Origin: Planctomycetaceae bacterium
GTDB taxonomy: Bacteria; Planctomycetota; Planctomycetia; Pirellulales; Pirellulaceae
Length of the DNA: 5,118 bases
Assembly (NCBI GenBank): GCA_007129635.1
Contig: SKVE01000974.1
Span: 1 to 5,118, forward strand
Direction: 5' to 3'
Positions 1-5,118 of this stretch are shown here, in pieces. The notes under the pieces are model-generated. The model saw only the letters and a list, made by a program, of their open reading frames with translations, did no database searches and was not told where the DNA came from. Positions within the stretch are counted from its first letter, which is position 1. The number at the start of each line of letters is the position of its first letter. Made by a program: the position numbers and the translations under genes.

Positions 1-815
<815 letters not shown>

Positions 816-828
816 TCGCATAAAAGGT

Positions 829-851
829 AGGACGGATTACCAATCCGTTTT
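829..851 (+). terminator. Short hairpin plus T-run after recA, possible weak intrinsic terminator
   Basis: ACGGATT (832-838) and AATCCGT (842-848) form a perfect 7-bp stem around a 3-base loop. G830 and G831 can extend it by G-U wobble pairs and A829 by an A-T pair. T848-T851 form a run of four Ts at the stem base. This shape, 14 bases after the recA stop, fits a weak Rho-independent terminator. The T-run is short and partly used by the extended stem, so read-through into the protease gene is likely. It could also be a copy of a short dispersed palindrome; one copy cannot decide. Confidence 0.45.
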
Positions 852-858
852 CCGATGC

Positions 859-863
859 GAGGG
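859..863 (+). promoter_or_regulatory. Shine-Dalgarno sequence that selects the protease start
   Basis: GAGGG at 859-863 lies six bases before the ATG at 870, a good ribosome-binding distance. The in-frame ATG at 855 has no purine-rich sequence upstream and sits just after the T-run of the preceding hairpin. The in-frame ATG at 864 directly abuts GAGGG. The ATG at 870 is therefore the preferred start. Confidence 0.55.
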
Positions 864-869
864 ATGATC

Positions 870-2384
870 ATGACGATTCGAAACGGTCACCAACACAGAT
901 TCTGGGCGATGCTATTGGCGTGCTTCGTCCTGCTTCCCATCCAACGGGTGTGCGGTGACGAATCACCGGCTGTGGATGCCGCAATGGCCCTGGAACGGGC
1001 GGTGGTCAATGCCATCGCGGCGACCGAACGCAGCGTGGTAGCCATTGCCCGTTTTCGGACCGACGACCCCGCTCGACCCGGACTGGACGATTGGACCGTG
1101 CAGGGCTGGCCAGGCGGCGCCATTGGGCCGATGCCCGATCTGGCCGACCGTGTGCAGGTACCGGATGAATTCGCGGCGGGCGTGGTCATCGATCGCGGCG
1201 GCTATATCCTGACCAACTTCCATGTCCTGGGCGATCCCGACAAAAATCGATACGTGGTGATGGCGGGCCGCCGTCCGCTGGAAGCGGTCCAAGTCCTGAC
1301 GGTCAACCAGGTCCAGGCAGGAGACCCTTGGACGGATCTGGCCGTCATCAAGGTGGACGCCGACGACCTGGAACCGATCACCTTCGGGGATGCAGACAGA
1401 TTGCGCAAAGGCCAGTTCGTTATCTCGCTGGGAAATCCCTACAACATCGCTCGGGACGGCGAGGTTTCTGCGAGTTGGGGCATCATCTCGAATCTGGGCC
1501 GCAGGATCCCCCGCGACGACACGGCGAGCGGTGCGTCGCCTCGCGAACGGCTGTATCACTACGGCGGTCTGATTCAAACCGACGCCAAGCTGAACATGGG
1601 TACCAGCGGCGGGGCGCTGATCAATCTGAGCGGCGAGATGATCGGGTTGACAACGGCCATGGCGTCGCTGGAAGGATTCGAAAAATCGCTGGGCTTCGCC
1701 ATCCCGGTGGACGAGTCGTTTCGAGCGACCGTCGAGACGCTGAAATCGGGCCGCAAGGCGGAGTTTGGTTTTCTGGGCGTCGAACCGCGGGATCTCAGCG
1801 CGGCGATGCGACGGGGCGGTCGTCAGGGTGTCGAGCTGGCTCGAGTCGTTCCGGCGACCCCCGCCGCCCAGGCCGGGTTGCGACCGGGCGATATTATCAC
1901 TCGGGTGAACGACGTGCCGCTGTACGACAGCCTGGACATGATGTGCCAACTCGGGAAATTGGCGGCCGGATCGACGGTGCGCCTGGCCGTGCAACGCGGC
2001 GCCGATCCGACACAGCGAGGCCGTTTGTTCCTGACTTCGGTGAACCTGTCCAAGAAGCACATCCCTTTGGCTGATCGTGCCTACTCGATCGTTCCCGACC
2101 CGAAATGGCGAGGCATGAGCGTTGATTACGCGACGGCGGTGGTGCCTCCGACCCAATTGCAGCAACTGCTGCAAATCGACCGCGCTGGAAACGCGTTGGG
2201 TGTGTCGCAGGTAGAGCCGGAATCGGTAGCATGGCAAGCGGGAGTGCGGCCCGGAAGCCTGCTGACCCATGTCAACGGCCAACGGGTGACCACGCCGAAC
2301 CAATTCTTCGAGACGGTCGAAGCGCTGGGAGGCGATGTAAAAGTGCGGCTGGTCACCGGCGAACTGACGATCCCGGCACCCTGA
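870..2384 (+). CDS. HtrA/DegP-family exported serine protease with two PDZ domains
   Basis: This is a trypsin-fold serine endopeptidase of the HtrA (Do/DegP, MEROPS S1C) family, which degrades misfolded envelope proteins; its specific substrates cannot be inferred. From the ATG at 870 it has 504 residues. A basic N-terminus and a hydrophobic stretch (about 12-25, WAMLLACFVLLPI) form a signal peptide, with cleavage plausible near VCG-DE. The triad is His118 in ILTNFHVLGD, Asp156 in WTDLAVIKVD and Ser246 in MGTSGGAL. QTDAKLN leads into the Ser loop and GFAIPVD closes the protease domain near residue 280. PDZ1 spans about 300-393 (FLGVEPRD, then ATPAAQAGLRPGDIITRVN). PDZ2 spans about 413-500 (EPESVAWQAGVRPGSLLTHVNG). 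Compared with the usual GNSGG, the active-site loop has Thr for Asn. Length and two PDZ domains match DegP/DegQ, but orthology to degP is not proven, so no symbol is given. An alternative start at 855 would add five residues. The gene begins 54 bases after recA and could be partly co-transcribed with it. Confidence 0.93.
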   Translation: MTIRNGHQHRFWAMLLACFVLLPIQRVCGDESPAVDAAMALERAVVNAIAATERSVVAIARFRTDDPARPGLDDWTVQGWPGGAIGPMPDLADRVQVPDEFAAGVVIDRGGYILTNFHVLGDPDKNRYVVMAGRRPLEAVQVLTVNQVQAGDPWTDLAVIKVDADDLEPITFGDADRLRKGQFVISLGNPYNIARDGEVSASWGIISNLGRRIPRDDTASGASPRERLYHYGGLIQTDAKLNMGTSGGALINLSGEMIGLTTAMASLEGFEKSLGFAIPVDESFRATVETLKSGRKAEFGFLGVEPRDLSAAMRRGGRQGVELARVVPATPAAQAGLRPGDIITRVNDVPLYDSLDMMCQLGKLAAGSTVRLAVQRGADPTQRGRLFLTSVNLSKKHIPLADRAYSIVPDPKWRGMSVDYATAVVPPTQLQQLLQIDRAGNALGVSQVEPESVAWQAGVRPGSLLTHVNGQRVTTPNQFFETVEALGGDVKVRLVTGELTIPAP

Positions 2385-2394
2385 TCGGCGCAAG

Positions 2395-2467
2395 GGGGTC
2401 GGGAGTCGTTTTCGGGCAAGCCGCTTGACATAGGGTTGATCGTTGGCCGAAAACGACTCCCGACCCC
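2395..2467. repeat. Perfect 21-bp inverted repeat between the protease gene and alaS
   Basis: The left arm (2395-2415, beginning GGGGTCGGGAG) is the exact reverse complement of the right arm (2447-2467, ending CTCCCGACCCC). After one G-G mismatch, CAA (2417-2419) pairs with TTG (2443-2445), leaving a loop of about 23 bases (2420-2442). Fourteen of the 21 arm pairs are G-C. It starts 10 bases after the protease stop. As RNA it would form a very stable hairpin that could stop transcription or protect the 3' end of the protease mRNA. No T-run follows on the + strand (GCTGACCTCCC), so it is not a classical intrinsic terminator. Long perfect arms suggest a dispersed palindromic element of REP/REPIN or MITE type, but I see only one copy and no transposase or clear target-site duplication. 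Confidence 0.85.
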
Positions 2468-2496
2468 GCTGACCTCCCTTCCGTCGACCAGTCGGC

Positions 2497-2525
2497 TGTA
2501 CCGATGGGATCGCCCGCGATATGAT
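2497..2525 (+). promoter_or_regulatory. Weak candidate promoter for alaS
   Basis: TATGAT at 2520-2525 matches five of six bases of the sigma-70 -10 consensus and would place the transcription start near 2532, with a leader of about 44 bases before the alaS ATG. The hexamer 17 bases upstream (TGTACC, 2497-2502) matches TTGACA at only three positions. Location after the palindrome and before alaS is the main support. Planctomycete promoter consensus may differ from that of E. coli. Confidence 0.25.
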
Positions 2526-2575
2526 AGGCGCTTGCGATATTCGACCGTTTCAGACCAGGATGCTCCGAACCAGCC

Positions 2576-5118
2576 ATGAAGACCGACGAACTCCGCGAAA
2601 AATACCTCGCCTTCTTCCAATCCAAAGGACACCGTCGCCAGCCCAGCGATGTCTTGGTGCCGACTTGGGATCCTTCGGTCCTGTTCACGCCCGCCGGGAT
2701 GAACCAGTTCAAGGACCATTTCCTGGGCAAGGTCAAACTGGAATTCACTCGGGCCACCACCTGCCAGAAATGCTTGCGGACGGGCGATATCGAAAACGTG
2801 GGGCGGACCGCCTATCACCACACGTTTTTCGAGATGCTGGGGAACTTCAGCTTCGGGGACTATTTCAAACGTGAAACCATTCTGTGGGCCTGGCAGTTCC
2901 TGACGGACAAACAATGGTTGGGCATCGATCCGGATCGTCTGACCGTCTCGGTCTATCTGAATGATGACCAGGCCGCCGAGATCTGGCAACGCGACGTCGG
3001 TCTGTCGGCAGACCGGATCGAACGGATGGACGAATTCGATAACTTCTGGCCCGCCGGCGCCCCCAGCGAAGGCCCCGACGGTGTGTGCGGGCCGTGCAGC
3101 GAGATCTTCTATCACGATGATTTCGGAGATTCGGTCGAGATCTGGAATCTGGTGTTCACTCAGTTCCACCGAGTGGGTGATCCGCCGGACAATCTGCGGC
3201 CGCTGCCCAGCAAGAACATCGATACAGGGATGGGCCTGGAACGCGCCGCTGCTTGTTTGCAGGGAGTCCGGACGAATTATCATATCGACATCTTGCGACC
3301 GATTGTCGAGGCAGCCGCCGAAGTTTGCGGGACGCAGTACGAGTTCGGGTCGGATGCCGGTCGCCGCCTGCGAAGGATCACCGACCACATTCGAGCCGGT
3401 GCGATGGCCGTTCACGAAAACGTGTACCCGGGTCCGCAAAAAGAAAAATACGTGATCCGCCGCCTGTTGCGCCGCGCGGTGCTGGACGGGCACCACATGG
3501 GTTTGCGCGACCCGTTCCTGTATCAACTGGTCCCGGCGGTGGTCCAGGCGATGAAGATACCCTATCCCGAACTGGAGGGTACGGTCGGGCGAGTGATGGA
3601 AGTGATCCGCAACGAAGAGGCGAACTTCTTCGGCACGATCGACGCCGGGCTGGCTCGCATCGAGAAGATCTTCGGCGAGATGAAATCCGCCAACCGCGCC
3701 ACCGTCGACGGCTCGGAAGCCGCCGACCTGTACCAAACCTACGGGGTACCGCCCGAGGTCTTCGAGACCTTAGCGGCCGAGAATAATCTGGCGTTCGATT
3801 GGGACGGGTACCGTCGAGCGATGACGGAGCACGGCCAGGCGTCGGGCAAGGTAGTGCATACCGTCATGGGCGATCGCGGACCGATCGACGCGGTCAAGAA
3901 GGTTTTGCACGAAACCGAGTTTCTGGGCTACGACGCGATCGAGGCCCAGGTCGAACTGAGATTCATCGTGGCACAGGGCCAGTTGTGCGATCATCTGGCC
4001 GAGCAAGGACACGACAAGGAAATCACCCTGATCCTGGACCGATCACCTTTCTACGGGGAATCCGGTGGTCAGGTCGGCGACAGCGGCGAGATTGTGGGCA
4101 GCGACTTCCGCTTTCTGGTCCGAGATACACAAAAGAACGGCTCTCTGCTGCTGCATCATGGCCATCTGGTCGAAGGCGAGCTCCGCACCGGTACGGCGGT
4201 GACCGCTCGCGTCGATGCGTCGCGCCGCCAGGGCATCCGCCGCGCTCATTCCGCGACGCACATCCTGCATCATGCCCTGCAAAAAAACCTGGGCTCGCAC
4301 GCCCAGCAACAAGGCTCGAAGGTGGACCAGGACTGGTTGCGATTCGATTTCACGAACATGGCGCCCGTTTCGACAGACCAACTGGCTGCGATCGAGCGGG
4401 ACGTGAATACCAGGATCGTAGCGGCCGAGCCGATCGAGTGGCGGGTCGTACCACTGGCCGAAGCTCGTCAGGCGGGCGCCATGATGCTGTTCGGGGAAAA
4501 GTACCCGGATCCCGTTCGGATGGTGACGATGGGCGGCTTTAGCCGCGAGTTGTGCGGCGGCACCCACCTGGACAACACAAACGACGTCGGACCGCTGGAG
4601 ATCGTCGGCGAAGAGGCCGTGGCGGCGGGCGTGCGACGGATCATCGCCCTGACCGGCGATCGGGCTCAAGAGTACCTGGATCAGACGCGATCGGCGCTGA
4701 CCGAGGCGGCTCGAATCCTGGGGACGGGTCTGCGGGCGGTTCCCGAAGCTGCTTGCGCGCTGATCGCTGCCGTCCGGGATCTGCGCAAGCTGTTGGCTAG
4801 TGGCGGAGCACTGCCGGACGATGAGACGCAGGCCCCGCCGTCGAGCCAAGACACGGAGCTGAAGGCGGCGCAGATCAAAGCCGCGTTGCGCGAGGCGGCC
4901 CGAGCCTTGAACGTCGCGCCGTTCGATGTCCCGCAACGGTTGGCTGCGTTGAAAAACGAGGCTCAGGATCTGCGTCGACAGATCGGCCAACTGGCTCAAT
5001 CCGGTGATCTGACCGCCGACGGGTTGCTGGAGCGAGCGGAAACGATCGGTGGAACCAAAGTGATCGTCACCGAGACCCCGGGGATCAACCCGAACTTGAT
5101 GCGTCAATGGATCGACCA
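2576..5118 (+). CDS. alaS: Alanyl-tRNA synthetase, 5' part (C-terminus outside the window)
   Basis: This class II synthetase charges tRNA-Ala with alanine in the cytoplasm and hydrolyses Ser- and Gly-tRNA-Ala in its editing domain. The ATG at 2576 begins MKTDELREKYLAFFQSKGH, a normal AlaRS start; AGGA at 2557-2560 is 15 bases upstream, too far for a good ribosome-binding site. The frame is open for 847 codons to the window edge. Visible: motif 1 region LFTPAGMNQFKDHFLG (36-51); motif 2 HHTFFEMLGNFSFGDYF with Glu86; CGPC (Cys171-Cys174); motif 3 DTGMGLER (216-223); tRNA-recognition helices (about 240-450); editing domain with zinc ligands His558, His562 (HSATH), Cys660 and His664 (CGGTH), plus Gln578; helical linker (about 700-810); start of C-Ala (GGTKVIVTETPG onward). 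The editing ligands sit six residues before the E. coli positions (564, 568, 666, 670), so the body has the usual length. The linker is about 62 residues longer than in E. coli. About 80 residues should remain beyond the window. Confidence 0.98.
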   Translation, partial: MKTDELREKYLAFFQSKGHRRQPSDVLVPTWDPSVLFTPAGMNQFKDHFLGKVKLEFTRATTCQKCLRTGDIENVGRTAYHHTFFEMLGNFSFGDYFKRETILWAWQFLTDKQWLGIDPDRLTVSVYLNDDQAAEIWQRDVGLSADRIERMDEFDNFWPAGAPSEGPDGVCGPCSEIFYHDDFGDSVEIWNLVFTQFHRVGDPPDNLRPLPSKNIDTGMGLERAAACLQGVRTNYHIDILRPIVEAAAEVCGTQYEFGSDAGRRLRRITDHIRAGAMAVHENVYPGPQKEKYVIRRLLRRAVLDGHHMGLRDPFLYQLVPAVVQAMKIPYPELEGTVGRVMEVIRNEEANFFGTIDAGLARIEKIFGEMKSANRATVDGSEAADLYQTYGVPPEVFETLAAENNLAFDWDGYRRAMTEHGQASGKVVHTVMGDRGPIDAVKKVLHETEFLGYDAIEAQVELRFIVAQGQLCDHLAEQGHDKEITLILDRSPFYGESGGQVGDSGEIVGSDFRFLVRDTQKNGSLLLHHGHLVEGELRTGTAVTARVDASRRQGIRRAHSATHILHHALQKNLGSHAQQQGSKVDQDWLRFDFTNMAPVSTDQLAAIERDVNTRIVAAEPIEWRVVPLAEARQAGAMMLFGEKYPDPVRMVTMGGFSRELCGGTHLDNTNDVGPLEIVGEEAVAAGVRRIIALTGDRAQEYLDQTRSALTEAARILGTGLRAVPEAACALIAAVRDLRKLLASGGALPDDETQAPPSSQDTELKAAQIKAALREAARALNVAPFDVPQRLAALKNEAQDLRRQIGQLAQSGDLTADGLLERAETIGGTKVIVTETPGINPNLMRQWID
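4694..4984 (+). repeat. Diverged tandem duplication in the AlaRS linker
   Basis: Within alaS, residues 707-740 (bases 4694-4795) and 770-803 (bases 4883-4984) align without gaps at 14 of 34 positions. Shared residues at unit positions are Ala1, Leu2, Glu4, Ala5, Ala6, Arg7, Leu9, Val16, Pro17, Ala22, Leu23, Asp29, Leu30 and Arg31. The offset is 63 residues, with a Pro/Ser/Asp-rich spacer (ALPDDETQAPPSSQ) between the copies. Each unit resembles the single helical hairpin that normally joins the AlaRS editing domain to C-Ala. Low DNA identity suggests an old duplication. Convergence between Ala/Leu/Arg-rich helices is the alternative. Confidence 0.6.

Noticed and set aside
1328..2074. + strand frame of 248 codons inside the protease gene
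   Set aside because: It lies in another frame over the triad and PDZ1 coding sequence, is very Arg/Gly-rich and has no supporting motif.
963..2393. Long open frame on the - strand (476 codons) opposite the protease gene
   Set aside because: It is antisense to a gene with a complete catalytic triad and PDZ domains, is rich in Arg, His and Gln, and shows no recognisable domain. Such frames are common opposite G+C-rich genes.
2425..2430. Perfect TTGACA -35 hexamer inside the palindrome loop
   Set aside because: No -10-like hexamer is found 16-18 bases downstream; that position falls in the right arm (CGAAAAC). It is probably a chance match.
2516..2540. Direct repeat GCGATAT (2516-2522 and 2534-2540) upstream of alaS
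   Set aside because: Two 7-base copies 18 bases apart are weak evidence for an operator, and one overlaps the candidate -10 element. There is no independent support.
2126..3736. Long open frame on the - strand (536 codons) spanning the protease end, the gap and the alaS start
   Set aside because: It crosses two convincing + strand genes and the palindrome, has no known motif and is composition-driven.
4043..5107. Open frame on the - strand (354 codons) opposite the alaS 3' part
   Set aside because: It is the antisense shadow of the AlaRS editing and linker coding sequence; its product is Arg/Gln/Leu-rich with no recognisable domain.

Overview
This window looks like ordinary chromosomal core-genome DNA from a bacterium of the phylum Planctomycetota, probably of the Pirellula/Rhodopirellula type. 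The evidence is the planctomycete-like wording of the RecA core and of the AlaRS N-terminus, a moderately high G+C content, and weak or absent Shine-Dalgarno sequences. That assignment is inferred from remembered family sequences, not from a search. All three genes are on the + strand, and none looks horizontally acquired.

Layout: (1) bases 1-815 hold the 3' part of recA, about 270 codons; the N-terminal ~77 residues, including Walker A, lie upstream of the window. (2) Bases 816-869 are a short gap with a small hairpin followed by four Ts, a possible weak terminator. (3) Bases 870-2384 encode an exported HtrA/DegP-family serine protease with a complete His-Asp-Ser triad and two PDZ domains. 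(4) Bases 2385-2575 are a 191-base gap dominated by a perfect 21-bp inverted repeat, followed by a weak candidate promoter. (5) Bases 2576-5118 are alaS, alanyl-tRNA synthetase, open to the window edge and lacking only about the last 80 residues.

The three genes do not form one pathway. RecA acts in recombination and the DNA damage response, HtrA in envelope protein quality control, and AlaRS in translation. The order recA-X-alaS echoes the recA-recX-alaS order of Proteobacteria, but the middle position holds a periplasmic protease rather than the RecA regulator RecX.

I found no undescribed system, CRISPR array, mobile element or RNA gene. The most interesting signals are an apparent tandem duplication of a ~63-residue helical unit in the AlaRS linker, the long perfect palindrome between the protease gene and alaS, and the protease gene in the recX position.
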